This document shows, piece after piece, positions 40,135 through 50,700 of a stretch of 64,000 nt of DNA. Source of the stretch: Collimonas arenae (GTDB taxonomy: Bacteria; Pseudomonadota; Gammaproteobacteria; Burkholderiales; Burkholderiaceae_D). Below the pieces are notes generated by a model that did no database searches, had not been told where the DNA came from, and saw only the letters and a program-made list of their open reading frames with translations. The position numbers and the translations under genes are program-made. The DNA lies in assembly GCF_000786695.1 (NCBI RefSeq), contig NZ_CP009962.1, forward strand, positions 1,116,001-1,180,000, read 5' to 3'. Positions within the stretch are counted from its first letter, which is position 1. Each line of letters opens with the position of its first letter.

Positions 40135-40479
40135 ATGAAGATAGTCGACATGGCACGTAAAGACGATGGCCAGGATGCAATGGTATCTGAACCATCACCA
40201 TACCCTTGTGGGTTACGCATCAGCCTGAACAAGGAAGATCTGGGAAAACTCGGCATCGACGAGCTGCCAGACCTGGGTACTCAGGTTGCCTTCTACGTTT
40301 GCGGTGAGGTCGTCAGCACCAGCGAGTCTAGTGAGTATGGTGATTCGCAATGTCTTGGCGTTCAGATCCAATGCATGGCGCAGGAGGAACTTCCTGCAGA
40401 CGAGGAAGAGGAAGCCCAGGACGCGATCAAGGGTGGTTTCAAGGAAGCAGCCAGCAAACTCTACAGTAAGCAGAAATAG
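40135..40479 (+). CDS. Capsid-region protein, 114 aa
   Basis: The protein has PYPCGLRISLNKEDLGKLGI and LGTQVAFYVCGEVVSTSESS, a pattern known from a family of phage head proteins near the capsid module, followed by an acidic helix (EELPADEEEEAQD). It probably belongs to the virion; exact role unknown. Confidence 0.62.
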   Translation: MKIVDMARKDDGQDAMVSEPSPYPCGLRISLNKEDLGKLGIDELPDLGTQVAFYVCGEVVSTSESSEYGDSQCLGVQIQCMAQEELPADEEEEAQDAIKGGFKEAASKLYSKQK

Positions 40480-40481
40480 CC

Positions 40482-41219
40482 ATGGCCAGCCAAATCGACA
40501 TCTGCAACATGGCCATGTCTGTCATCGGCACGCGGTCGAGCATTGCCAGCATGACCGAGGGCAGCGCTGAGTCTAACCAGATCAGCCTGCAATACCCGAC
40601 GGCCATTGATGCTGTGCTGCGCGCCGCTCATTGGAATTTCGCGCGCAAGCAGATTGCAATGACGCTCTTGCAGGATGGAACGCAAGGGCAGCCGGTTCCT
40701 TCGCCCTGGCTCTATGAATACGCTGTGCCGAGCGACTGCGTGCTGGCGCGTTTCGTAATGCCGACGATTCAGGCAGCTGTACCTAGTTCTACCCCTGGTA
40801 TTCCATCGCAGGTTACCGCGATGAACCAACCTGTCCGATTCGTGCTAAGTACCGATCTTGACCCGACCGGCAATCCGATCAACGTAATCCTCACCAATCA
40901 GCCGCAGGCCACGCTGGTCTATACCTTCCGCAACCTGAACCCAGCAATGTACGATGCGCGGTTTGTCGAGGCGCTGGCAGCATTCCTTGGCGCCAAGATC
41001 TGCATTCCGCTGACTGGCGACAAAGCCATGATGAAGATGGCTCTTGCAATGGCTCAGCAGTACACCATGGATGCACAGGCATCCAACGGTAATGAAGGCC
41101 TCACCGTAATCGATCATGCGCCTGACTGGATACGCGTACGTGGCTATGCATCTGATTACGCCTATCCAGATGGAGGCCTGTTTATCTACGGCCCCCAAGC
41201 TTTGACATTGCTCTCCTGA
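40482..41219 (+). CDS. Tail tubular protein A-like adaptor, 245 aa
   Basis: The sequence begins SQIDICNMAMSVIGTRSSIA and continues LRAAHWNFARKQIAMTL, WLYEYAVPSDCVLARFVMP and FVEALAAFLGAKICIPLTGD, the pattern of gp11-like tail tubular A/adaptor proteins of podoviruses. It forms the ring between portal and tail nozzle. It lies directly before the nozzle gene. Confidence 0.85.
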   Translation: MASQIDICNMAMSVIGTRSSIASMTEGSAESNQISLQYPTAIDAVLRAAHWNFARKQIAMTLLQDGTQGQPVPSPWLYEYAVPSDCVLARFVMPTIQAAVPSSTPGIPSQVTAMNQPVRFVLSTDLDPTGNPINVILTNQPQATLVYTFRNLNPAMYDARFVEALAAFLGAKICIPLTGDKAMMKMALAMAQQYTMDAQASNGNEGLTVIDHAPDWIRVRGYASDYAYPDGGLFIYGPQALTLLS

Positions 41220-41221
41220 CC

Positions 41222-44038
41222 ATGGCACAAGAAACCATCCAGCCAAGTTTTGCTGCCGGCGAGATTGCGCCGTCCATGTATGGGCGCGTCGATCTGGCTA
41301 AGTACCATTCCGGTGCGGCCATCTTGCGCAACTTCTTTGTCGACTACCGGGGCGGAGCATCGTCACGACAAGGTAAGAAATTTGTAGGGCAATGTAAAGA
41401 CAGCGCTACGCCGAACCGCCTTATTCCTTTTACATTCAATACGCTGCAGACTTACGCCCTGGTATTCGGGAATCTCACCATGCGCGTGGTGATGAATGGA
41501 GGCTATGTGCTGGAGCCGGCTACGGCCATCACCGGTATATCGCAAGCATTCCCCGGGGTCATCACTGATCCTGCTCACGGCTATAACAATGGCGACCTAG
41601 TGTATCTCACTGGCATCGTCGGCATGACGCAGCTGAATGGGCGCTTCGGTGTTGTCACAGGTGCTACGACAAATACCTTTTACCTGACAGACATGTATGG
41701 CGTAGTCATTTCGACCAGTGGCTATTCGGCCTATGTATCAGGCGGCACTGTTGGCCGAGTATTTACTTTGACGACACCATATGCAGGAAGCGATCTAGCA
41801 TTGCTGAAGTTCGCGCAATCTGCCGATGTGATGACGCTGGTTCATCCAAATTACACGCCGCAGAAGCTGACACGCACTCAGCACTGGGCATGGACGATTA
41901 CGCCGATTACTTTCACGCCATCGGTGTCCCCGCCATCAGGACCAACAATTAGCAATAATGCGGTTGGCACCGTGTATCCAACTACCGTATATTCCTACGT
42001 AATCACTGCTGTTGTGGGCGGCGTCGAGAGTCTACCTTCTGCTGTGGTATCGACCGTCGGTGTGCATGCATTGAGCCAGAATGTAGGGGCGCAAAATACT
42101 GTTGGCTGGAATGCGGTGACCGGCGCAGAAATCTACAATATTTATCGCACACAGGAAAATCTCAACACGATGCCCCCGCAGGGCGCGCTGTTCGGATTTG
42201 TCGGATCGACTAATCCGGCTGCTTCTAATACCTTCATCGACAACAATATCCTGCCGGACTTCACGAATGTGCCACCGCAGGGGTACAACCCTTTCACGGT
42301 GGCCGGCAATCCTTCCTGCGTCACCTATTACCAGCAGCGCCAGGTTTTCGGCGGCATGGCCAATGCACCCGAGCAGATCGACTTTTCGAAGACTGGCGAC
42401 TTCTTCAACATGAATTTCGCCATCCCCTCGAAACCAGACGACAATATCGAAATCACGATCGCCAGCCAGCAGGTGAATGCGATCAAGCACATGATCCCGA
42501 TGCAAAGCCTGATCGTGCTGACCTCCAGCGGTGCATGGAAGGTCGACGGCGGCGCCAGCGGCACGGTGACACCAACTTCTATCGAAGCCGTACCACAGGC
42601 TTATAACGGCTGCGGAGATGTGCCACCGCTGACGATCAACTACGACATCCTGTACGTCCAGGCAAAAGGATCAATCGTCCGCGACTTGGCCTATAACTTC
42701 TACGTCAACATCTACACAGGCACTGACATATCACTATTGTCGAATCATCTTTTCTATGGTCACCAGATCACAGAGTGGTGCTGGGCAGATGAGCCGTTCA
42801 AGCAAGCACTGGCCGTGCGCGATGACGGCATCATGCTGTCGCTGACCTACTTGAAAGAACAGGAGGTCTACGCGTGGACCCACTACGACACAAACGGCCT
42901 GTACAAGAGCGTTTGCTCTATCTCTGAAGGTAACGAGAACGCTGTATATACAATCGTTGAGCGTTTCATCAATGGCCAGTACCTACAATATATCGAGCGC
43001 TTCGCCAGCCGGCAGATGGGCGGCGATCCAACTATCGGGCTTCCGGCCGATGTCAGCCGCGCATGGTGCGTTGATGCTGGTCTGCAGTACCCACTGACAT
43101 ATCCAGCTGCCACGCTGATCCCAACTGAAGAATTCAACATCCCTGTCATTTCAGGCGTCGACGTAATTGCTGGTGGCCAGAACTACAGCAACTTGACCAC
43201 GGCGACCGTCATTGATCCGAATGGCACCGGAGCAACGTTTTCGGTAACCATCGTCGGGGGCATCATCACAGCGATCACGCCGCTGGCAGTCGGCGGAAAC
43301 TACACGCGCCCGATTCTGAATATCTTCGATCCTACTGGCGCCGGCTCCGGCGCAGTGGCTCAGCCGATTGTCACTAGCCCTGTACCCATGAACGCCAGCG
43401 CTGCGATATTTTCAAGCGCCAACATCGGCAACGTGGTGCGGATAAATAACGGCATGGGGATTGTGACATCAGTGCCGAGCTCGACGCAGATCATTGTCAA
43501 CGTGCTACAGAACCTCACCAGCATCTGGCCGGCGGCAAGCGGCGCATGGTCAATGACGGCACCAGTTACGCAAGTGTTCGGGCTTGACCATCTGAATGGG
43601 CAAACGGTATCGATCCTGGCCGATGGCAATGTCCAGCCTAATCAGTTAGTCACCGCTGGCTCAATTACCTTACAGCGGCCAGCTACGCTGATCACCATCG
43701 GGTTGCCATATATCTGCCAACTGCAGACCTTGTATCTGGACGTGCAGGGAGATGGCACGATCCAAGGCAAGCGCAAGAAAATCAATGCCGTCACGTTGCG
43801 ACTGCAGGATTCGCGCGGCCTGAAAGTTGGGCCGAACTTCAACCAGCTAACAGAAATCAAGGACCGCACCACACAGCCTATGGGTATGCCCGTCACGCTA
43901 TTTACTGGCGACGAGCGCGTGAACATCGAGCCGAACTGGACGGTGCCAGGCCAGATCGCAGTGCAACAGGACTGGCCGCTCCCTTGCACGATCCTGGCAT
44001 GTATCCCTGAAGTCACGATAGGAGATACCCCGCAATGA
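41222..44038 (+). CDS. Tail nozzle (tail tubular protein B-like), 938 aa
   Basis: The start QPSFAAGEIAPSMYGRVDLAKYH and RNFFVDYRGGASSRQGKKFV is the hallmark of podovirus tail nozzle proteins (T7 gp12 analogues). A beta-propeller-like middle (QRQVFGGMANAPEQIDFSKT, SLIVLTSSGAWKVDGG, AYNGCGDVPPL) and an inserted Gly/Thr-rich domain near residues 650-740 follow. The C-terminal part has RLQDSRGLKVGPNF and DWPLPCTILACIPE. It is complete. Confidence 0.88.
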   Translation: MAQETIQPSFAAGEIAPSMYGRVDLAKYHSGAAILRNFFVDYRGGASSRQGKKFVGQCKDSATPNRLIPFTFNTLQTYALVFGNLTMRVVMNGGYVLEPATAITGISQAFPGVITDPAHGYNNGDLVYLTGIVGMTQLNGRFGVVTGATTNTFYLTDMYGVVISTSGYSAYVSGGTVGRVFTLTTPYAGSDLALLKFAQSADVMTLVHPNYTPQKLTRTQHWAWTITPITFTPSVSPPSGPTISNNAVGTVYPTTVYSYVITAVVGGVESLPSAVVSTVGVHALSQNVGAQNTVGWNAVTGAEIYNIYRTQENLNTMPPQGALFGFVGSTNPAASNTFIDNNILPDFTNVPPQGYNPFTVAGNPSCVTYYQQRQVFGGMANAPEQIDFSKTGDFFNMNFAIPSKPDDNIEITIASQQVNAIKHMIPMQSLIVLTSSGAWKVDGGASGTVTPTSIEAVPQAYNGCGDVPPLTINYDILYVQAKGSIVRDLAYNFYVNIYTGTDISLLSNHLFYGHQITEWCWADEPFKQALAVRDDGIMLSLTYLKEQEVYAWTHYDTNGLYKSVCSISEGNENAVYTIVERFINGQYLQYIERFASRQMGGDPTIGLPADVSRAWCVDAGLQYPLTYPAATLIPTEEFNIPVISGVDVIAGGQNYSNLTTATVIDPNGTGATFSVTIVGGIITAITPLAVGGNYTRPILNIFDPTGAGSGAVAQPIVTSPVPMNASAAIFSSANIGNVVRINNGMGIVTSVPSSTQIIVNVLQNLTSIWPAASGAWSMTAPVTQVFGLDHLNGQTVSILADGNVQPNQLVTAGSITLQRPATLITIGLPYICQLQTLYLDVQGDGTIQGKRKKINAVTLRLQDSRGLKVGPNFNQLTEIKDRTTQPMGMPVTLFTGDERVNIEPNWTVPGQIAVQQDWPLPCTILACIPEVTIGDTPQ

Positions 44039-44514
44039 TCGGCCACGTGATCCCAGCTACCTACGCACACGCCTACAACATGGCGCCGCGGATGCGCACC
44101 GCCGAAGTCGCCGAGGTATGGGCGTCTGACCGGCGGTTGCCACTGGAGGCGCTGGTGCATGAGCTGGACAACAGCGCGCTGTCTTGGTCCTGGGTGATCG
44201 ATGGACAGGTGGCATGCATGTTTGGTTTCGTCCTTCACAACCTGTTGGATTCGACTGCATACCCATGGTTTCTGACTTCCGACCTGGTCGAGACACATTC
44301 ACGCAGCTTCATCAGGGCTTGCAAATCTGGGCTGCCTGGTGTGCTGGCGCAGTACCCAGACCTGAAAGGAATGGTCGATGCCAGATATGTGCTGTCCATC
44401 CGCTGGCTTGAATGGCTTGGCTTTGTGGTAGGAGATCCAGTTGAGCGTGGACCTGACCACACGTTGTTCCGTCCTTTTTATAGTGAGAAAAAGCATGCAA
44501 GTGCAAGCGCCTAA
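44035..44514 (+). CDS. T7 gp13-like internal virion protein A, 159 aa
   Basis: The sequence VIPATYAHAYNMAPRMRTAE, WSWVIDGQVACMFGF, YPWFLTSDLVETHSR and RWLEWLGF has the acetyltransferase-like fold of the DUF2833/gp13 family. In T7 the protein is needed for virion assembly and is ejected or lost. It overlaps the nozzle stop by 4 bp. Confidence 0.82.
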   Translation: MIGHVIPATYAHAYNMAPRMRTAEVAEVWASDRRLPLEALVHELDNSALSWSWVIDGQVACMFGFVLHNLLDSTAYPWFLTSDLVETHSRSFIRACKSGLPGVLAQYPDLKGMVDARYVLSIRWLEWLGFVVGDPVERGPDHTLFRPFYSEKKHASASA

Positions 44515-44938
44515 TCCGGACCTGATCGAGTACGTCAATCGGCTTGAGGCCGAGATGTGCCAGCTGCCACAGGTTAATTGCCCACACTGGGATTATTTTG
44601 CACCAGGGCTTTACGCACGCCAGATGTTCATCAATAAAGGGGTAGCTTTGACCGGTGCCGTACATCGCACTGAGCATCTTTGCATTATCTCTGGTGACAT
44701 CAGTGTCACTGCTGACGAAGGTGTCAAGCGCATCACGCACCTGCAGAAGATCATCAGTTCCAAGCCTGGCACGAAGCGTGCCGGCTATGCGCACCTGGAT
44801 ACCTACTGGACAACGGTACACGCGACCACCGAGACAGACCTGGAAAAGCTGGTGCTGGAACTGGTCGAGGCCAGCAGCGCGGAACTGCTCGGCGGCGCCG
44901 AAAACAAGCAATTGCTGCATAACCGCTTGAAAGGGTAA
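44495..44938 (+). CDS. Small virion-region protein, 147 aa
   Basis: The ATG at 44495 is chosen since upstream in-frame sequence lies inside the gp13-like gene. The protein is alpha/beta (IEYVNRLEAEMCQLPQVNCP, GLYARQMFINKGVALTGAVH, HLCIISGDISVTADEG), with the shape of a small cupin-like or gp13-associated domain that is frequent in this location. The His/Glu residues in GAVHRTEHLCII could bind a metal. Role unknown. Confidence 0.6.
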   Translation: MQVQAPNPDLIEYVNRLEAEMCQLPQVNCPHWDYFAPGLYARQMFINKGVALTGAVHRTEHLCIISGDISVTADEGVKRITHLQKIISSKPGTKRAGYAHLDTYWTTVHATTETDLEKLVLELVEASSAELLGGAENKQLLHNRLKG

Positions 44939-44940
44939 TC

Positions 44941-45477
44941 ATGTCATTCGGATTTACAGCTGCTGAAATTGGGGTTGGCATTGCTGCAGTGGGTGCTGCT
45001 GTTAGCGTCTACAGCGCAGTCTCCACGGCGAACGCGCAGAAGGCTGCTGCCGACTATCAAGCACAGGTCAATCAGAACAATGAAAAGATCGCCGCTGATA
45101 ATGCCAACATGGCTACCAGCCAAGGGAACCAGCAGCTGCAGGCAGAGCAAGAACAGGCCGCCCAGCAGCAAGGAATGATACGCGCTGTGATGGGGGCATC
45201 CGGCGTCGACATCAACAGCGGCAGCGCGTTGCGCACGCAGCAGGGCGTTGCGCAAGTCAATTCCCTGAACGAAGCAACCATCACCAGCAATGCCGCACGC
45301 TCAGCCTGGAACTATACAAACCAGGGCGCAGACTATAGCGCCCAGAGCAATCTAGAAATCCTGAAAGGCGAGAATTCTCAGACGGCCGGGTATCTGAGTG
45401 GCCTGTCGTCACTGATTGGTAGCGCTGGTCAGACATATAAGAACTACAACAACAATGCGCAAGTTGGAGCTACCTAA
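44941..45477 (+). CDS. T7 gp14-like internal virion protein B, 178 aa
   Basis: An N-terminal hydrophobic helix (EIGVGIAAVGAAVSVYSAVS) is followed by long Gln/Ala/Asn-rich helices (QGNQQLQAEQEQAAQQQGM) and a repeated Asn-Ala-Ser pattern. This is the build of gp14-type proteins that insert into the outer membrane to form the ejection channel. It precedes the transglycosylase gene, as in T7-like phages. Confidence 0.78.
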   Translation: MSFGFTAAEIGVGIAAVGAAVSVYSAVSTANAQKAAADYQAQVNQNNEKIAADNANMATSQGNQQLQAEQEQAAQQQGMIRAVMGASGVDINSGSALRTQQGVAQVNSLNEATITSNAARSAWNYTNQGADYSAQSNLEILKGENSQTAGYLSGLSSLIGSAGQTYKNYNNNAQVGAT

Positions 45478-47768
45478 TGCCTACCCTGCCAAATATTCAG
45501 ACTTCGCAAAGTGTCTTCAGCTCAGGCGCTCTACAGTCGCAGCAGATCCAATCTGATCCCAATGACTTCGGCGCGCAGGTAGGGCAGGCCGCAGGTCAGT
45601 TGGGAACAGCAGTGCAAAATGCTGGCCAGACGGTCACGGATGTGGCGCAGAAATGGCAGGCGATCCAGAACGAAACGGATGTCAACCACACTTATGCCAA
45701 TGATTACATGCCCGGCATGCGTGACCTGCAGCAGCAGTATTTGCAGCTGGGCGGCAAGGATGCGACGGACCAGTACCCGACCTACCAGCAGAAAATGCAG
45801 GAGCTGCATGATACTGTCCGGACGAACCTGAATCCTGCTGCGCAGCGCATGTTTGACGACATATCCAACCGCACAAGCCAGATGATGCTTGATGGGATGT
45901 CGCGCTACGCCGGCCAACAGAACGTGGTGTATCAGGATCAGACCAGCCGCGGCATGATCAACAACAGCGTGACGAAAGCCGTCACCGCCTGGAATGACCC
46001 GATCGTCTTCGATGCCGCCAAGAACGAGATTGTCTCGGAGGATATGCAGCATGGCCAGTTCCGTGGCCAGCCTATCGAATACATCAACGCCCAGATCCAG
46101 AAGGACTTGAGCACGGCCACCACCTCGCGCCTGCGTACCATGGCGAACACCGACCCAGTCGGCGCGTATGACTTGCTGAAGAACGGCGAGAACTGGACTG
46201 ATTCCAGCGGTGTCTCGCACCACAATAACATCGGCGCCATGGTCGACCCGACCGAATATGCCAGCATCGAGCACCAGCTGATGCAGGGTGCCAAGGAAGT
46301 GTCGGCCGACCGTACCGCCAGCAATGCCATCACGCCGCCGCCAGCCGGCGCCACGGCACCTGTCCCAGCGCTGCAAGCTGCGATCATGAAGAACGAGAGC
46401 AACGGCAAAGATGTAGATGCCAGCGGCAATGTGCTGACGTCGCCAGCCGGTGCCCAGGGCAACATGCAGGTGATGCCATCCACAAACCTGAACCCTGGGT
46501 ACGGCGTCACGCCCGCACGCGACAACAGTGCCGCCGAACGTACCCGGGTGGGGAATGACTACGTTGGTGCCATGTCGGCGCGCTACGGCAACAATCCGGC
46601 TCTGGTAGCTGCTTCCTATAATGCCGGCCCCGGGATGGTTGACGACTGGCTGAACGGCACCAACAAGACCGGCAAGAATCCGAGCATGACCCAGCTGCCT
46701 GATCCGAGCAAGGGCCAGATCAGCAACGCCGACTTCATTGCCAAGATCCCATTTACTGAAACCAAGGCCTACGCTGGCAAGGTGCTGGCCAGTCTTCCAG
46801 CGCAGACCAACGGTCCGACCACGTTGCCAAATGCCCAGGATCTGGAAACATCGTTGCCAGACAAGGCCGCAGCTGCCAAGGTGCAGGCGCAGCAGCAATT
46901 CCCGAATGATCCCGCCTATGCCGAAAACGTCTACAACCGGGTGATGCAGAAGGGCAACCAGATCACGGCCGGCATCAAGGCCCAGCAGAGCGCTGCCACG
47001 CAGACGTTGTATAACGCCATCGCCGGTAGCAAGCCCGACGGCAGCGACAAGATCAGCTCGATGAATGACATTACGTCCAATCCTAACCTGAACAGCGCTT
47101 ACCAGAACGCCACGCCAGAAGTTCGTCTGGCAGTGCAGAGCCGGCTGGCCAAGGGTGACCAGCAGTTCGACAGCACCAGTGCTGCCAGCTATTACCAGCT
47201 CAAGGGCATGGCAGCCAACGATCCGGCCAACTTTGCCAAGCTGGATTTAGGTGCCATGTACGGCACGATGCCGGACAGCGCTTGGAAGCAGCTAATTGAC
47301 CTGCAGACCTCGACCAGCAAGAACGATGCTGCTCAGGCCAGCAAGAATCTGAACTGGGCGCGCACGAAGGGCGATGTCGAAGACATGCTGAAGCCGCTGG
47401 GTCTTGGCACATCGGCCAAGCCGAACACCACCCAGGCCGACACCACCACGCAGTTCTACGGCAAGTTGAACGATGCGCTGGAGGATTACCACAACCAGAA
47501 CCAGAAGTATCCAGACACGACCACCACCCGGAAGATCGCCGGAAGCCTGCTGGTGCAGGGTACGCAGCAGTCCGGTCACTGGTATTCGATGGATAGCAAG
47601 ATGCCAGCGTTCCAATCGCCAGACCTGACGCAGTTCTCAGTGCCGGTGCCGCAGGCACAGAAAGCGCAGCTTGCCCAATCGTTTCAGAAAGTCATGGGCA
47701 GGCCGGCCAGCGACCAGGAGCTACAACAGTGGTACACCAAATTCACGCTGGCCAACAAAGGTAAATGA
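45477..47768 (+). CDS. Ejected virion protein with lytic transglycosylase domain, 763 aa
   Basis: Residues 1-290 are helical. Residues about 295-400 are an SLT lytic transglycosylase: AIMKNESNG holds the catalytic Glu307, then PAGAQGNMQVMPSTNLNPGY and LVAASYNAGPGMVDDWL. The enzyme cuts peptidoglycan glycan strands so that the ejection tube can cross the cell wall, as T7 gp16 does. The C-terminal 350 residues are helical and Gln/Ala-rich. It overlaps its neighbours by one to four bases. Confidence 0.88.
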   Translation: MPTLPNIQTSQSVFSSGALQSQQIQSDPNDFGAQVGQAAGQLGTAVQNAGQTVTDVAQKWQAIQNETDVNHTYANDYMPGMRDLQQQYLQLGGKDATDQYPTYQQKMQELHDTVRTNLNPAAQRMFDDISNRTSQMMLDGMSRYAGQQNVVYQDQTSRGMINNSVTKAVTAWNDPIVFDAAKNEIVSEDMQHGQFRGQPIEYINAQIQKDLSTATTSRLRTMANTDPVGAYDLLKNGENWTDSSGVSHHNNIGAMVDPTEYASIEHQLMQGAKEVSADRTASNAITPPPAGATAPVPALQAAIMKNESNGKDVDASGNVLTSPAGAQGNMQVMPSTNLNPGYGVTPARDNSAAERTRVGNDYVGAMSARYGNNPALVAASYNAGPGMVDDWLNGTNKTGKNPSMTQLPDPSKGQISNADFIAKIPFTETKAYAGKVLASLPAQTNGPTTLPNAQDLETSLPDKAAAAKVQAQQQFPNDPAYAENVYNRVMQKGNQITAGIKAQQSAATQTLYNAIAGSKPDGSDKISSMNDITSNPNLNSAYQNATPEVRLAVQSRLAKGDQQFDSTSAASYYQLKGMAANDPANFAKLDLGAMYGTMPDSAWKQLIDLQTSTSKNDAAQASKNLNWARTKGDVEDMLKPLGLGTSAKPNTTQADTTTQFYGKLNDALEDYHNQNQKYPDTTTTRKIAGSLLVQGTQQSGHWYSMDSKMPAFQSPDLTQFSVPVPQAQKAQLAQSFQKVMGRPASDQELQQWYTKFTLANKGK

Positions 47769-50700
47769 TGGCTGATACCGATTTCGAGTCGTTCCTGCAA
47801 CAGTCGCAAGCACCAGCGCAACCAGGCGCTGCGCCCGCGGCCCCTGCTATTGCCGCTCCAGCGCCGGCTACCGCAGCGAAGGCCGACCCGTTCGAGTCCT
47901 TCCTGGCTAGCCAAAAGCAGCAGACTGATGCCCAGACGCTGCAGCAAGCGCAAGCGGTGGCCGTCACCAACAGCACCGCCAGCAGCGATACCGCCGCGCG
48001 CGCCGCCAAGATCGCGCCACAGGTCAATGCGCCGCAGGCCGCCATAGAGACGGATCTGCCGCGCTATGAAGCCCAGGCCAAGGCGCAAGACAATGCTGCG
48101 GTGATGGCGCAGAGCCCGCAAATGGCAAAGTGGGCTGTTGCCAATCCCGACGCCGCCAGGGTAGCGCAGGATGATCTGGGTAAGATGAGCACCATGGAAA
48201 CGTTGCTGGGAGCAGCCTCAGATTCCGGCGCCAACTTTGTCAAGCAGTTGGGCAATTCCTTCAACAGCGCAGCCATGGGCATCAACCGCCTTGTCGGCTA
48301 CACGATCACTGCCAGCGATATGGCGCAGGGCACGAACACGGCAGCATGGTGGAACCAGCACATGATCGCGCCGCTGGAGCAAGCACAACCAGCTTTCGCT
48401 GAAGCGCCCGGGCTGCCATTCGGCGCCAAGGCAGCCGGCGTCCTGGGTAACCTGACCGGCATGCTGTCGCAGATAACATTAACTGGCGGTGGTGGTGCTG
48501 TTGCTGGTCCAGCTGCTGAGGCTGCAAGCGTGGCCGGCCGTGTAGGACAAGCAGTAGGCCATGGCGCCAAGGCAATGGCATTCCCGGCGCTGACCGCTGC
48601 CGTCAACACTGGCCATGACGTCTACGCCCAGACTGGCGACATAGGCAAAGCCATCGAAGCCAGCCAGATGCAGTATGCGACATCGACCCTTGGCGGCATC
48701 GTGCCGCTGGGCATGGCCGGCAATCTTGCTGCGCGCGTAGCTTCCGGTTTCATATCGGGCGCCGCGACCGGCGAGGTATCGCGCCAAGCCATGAATCTTG
48801 TATTGCCACAGAAGCAGGAGTTTGACCCTGAGCAGATGTTGCTGTCTGGACTGAGCGGCGCCGTGCTGGGTGGCGCTATGGGGCCGCGCGCCGGCGATAC
48901 CGGCATGCATGAGGCAGTGCGCCAGGTGTACCAAGATGCCGTGCAAGCCGAGACGGCAGAGCAGGGCGGCCAGAAGATGGAGCAGCTGGGCCAGCTCGCC
49001 GGCGGCATGAAGCTGCGCGAAGCAGACCCGGCCGCGTTCAAGCAGTTCGTCCAGCAGATCAGCGAGAACAGTTCCCTGCAGGATGTCTATGTTGACGGCC
49101 GCACCTTTGCTGATGCGCTGCAACAATCAAAAGTAGACGTCAACGAGATGCCCGGCATGGCCGACCAGCTGGAAGAAGCGGCGCGTACCGGCGGTGATGT
49201 GCAGATCCCGGTATCCGATTACCTGACGCATATCGCCGGCACCGATCTGGAGCCGCAGCTGCTGCCAAACCTGAAGGCCGAGGCCGGCGGCGTCACTTAT
49301 GCGGAAGGCCAGCAGTATTATGCAGATACTGCCAATGGCATGCAGGACAAGGCCAACGAGATCGTGGCCCAGAAGCAGACTAGCCTGGATACGCAGACCG
49401 ACGTCAACAGCATCGGCGACAAGCTTTTCGAGCAGATGAAAGCGACGGGCCGTTTCCCCGACGACGTCAGCCGCGCCAGCGTGGTGCCGGTGCAAGAGTT
49501 CTACCGCACTATGGCTGATCGGATGGGCGTGAAGCCCAGCGAGCTGTATGAGCAATATCCGCTCACGATAAAGGGTGAGGATATTGGTGGACAATCGCTC
49601 AGGCAGAGCGAGCCACCCGCCAGCCTAGACGACCTCACAAAGCAATTTTCGGATGCCGGGCTTAATGCCTCTATTTCCGAGAAGAACGGGATTATCACAC
49701 TTTCTAAGATCATCGTCCCAGAGGGAGAGCGTGGAGAAGGGAAAGGTACAGCTGCGATGCAGGCGCTTGTCGATTATGCAGATAGGACAGGCCAACACGT
49801 GACACTATCGCCGTCGGCTGATTTCGGTGGCAACAAAAAGCAGTTGACCGATTTCTACAAGCGATTTGGGTTCGTAGAGAATAAAGGGAAGAATCGCGCT
49901 TTTTCAACTTCGGAAAGCATGTATCGGGAAGCGCCAGGAAAGGTTCTACATCAGGCATCCCGCGGCGCCTTCGATCCAGACACGAACACCGTGGCGCTGC
50001 TGAAGGACGCCGACTTGTCGACCTTCTTGCACGAAAGTTCACACTTCTACCTGTCTACCCTGGGCGATCTTGCCGGCCGCGAAGGCGCGCCGCAGGAGCT
50101 TAAGGACGACATGCACACCGCGCTGACGTGGATGGGCGGCAAGGATCTGACAGACTGGCAGGGGCGCACGTTGGAACAGCAACGCGACATGCATGAGAAG
50201 TTCGCCAAGGGATTCGAGACTTACCTGATGGAAGGCAAAGCGCCAACCACCGCACTGCAATCGCTGTTCAGCCGGTTCCGGTCCTGGATGCTGAACGTCT
50301 ACCAGAGCGTGCGTAATCTCGGCACCGACCTGTCTCCAGAGGTGCGAGGCGTGTTCGACCGCTTGCTGGCCAGCCGGGATGCCATCCAGCAATCGGAGCG
50401 TGCCCGCGGCTACTTCCCACTGGACCTGTCCCAGTCCGGCGCCACCGATAAGCAGATGGCCGATTACGCTAACTTGGGCGACCAGGCCACGCAGAGCGCC
50501 ATCAACGAAATGCAGGCCAGAAGCCTGAAAGATATGCAATGGGCAAGCAACGCCAAGAATAAGGCGCTGAAGGCATTGCAGCGCCAGCACAATGACGCCC
50601 GGCGCGAGATTCAAGAGCAGGTCATGAAGGAATTGCAGGCCGAGCCGATCAACCGCGCCAGGGAATTCCTGAAGACTGGCGAGACGGTCGACCCGCAAAC

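Noticed and set aside
45531..46898. 455-codon antisense frame in the transglycosylase gene
   Set aside because: Shadow of a real gene: no ribosome site, no domain, repetitive Val/Leu/His/Arg composition.
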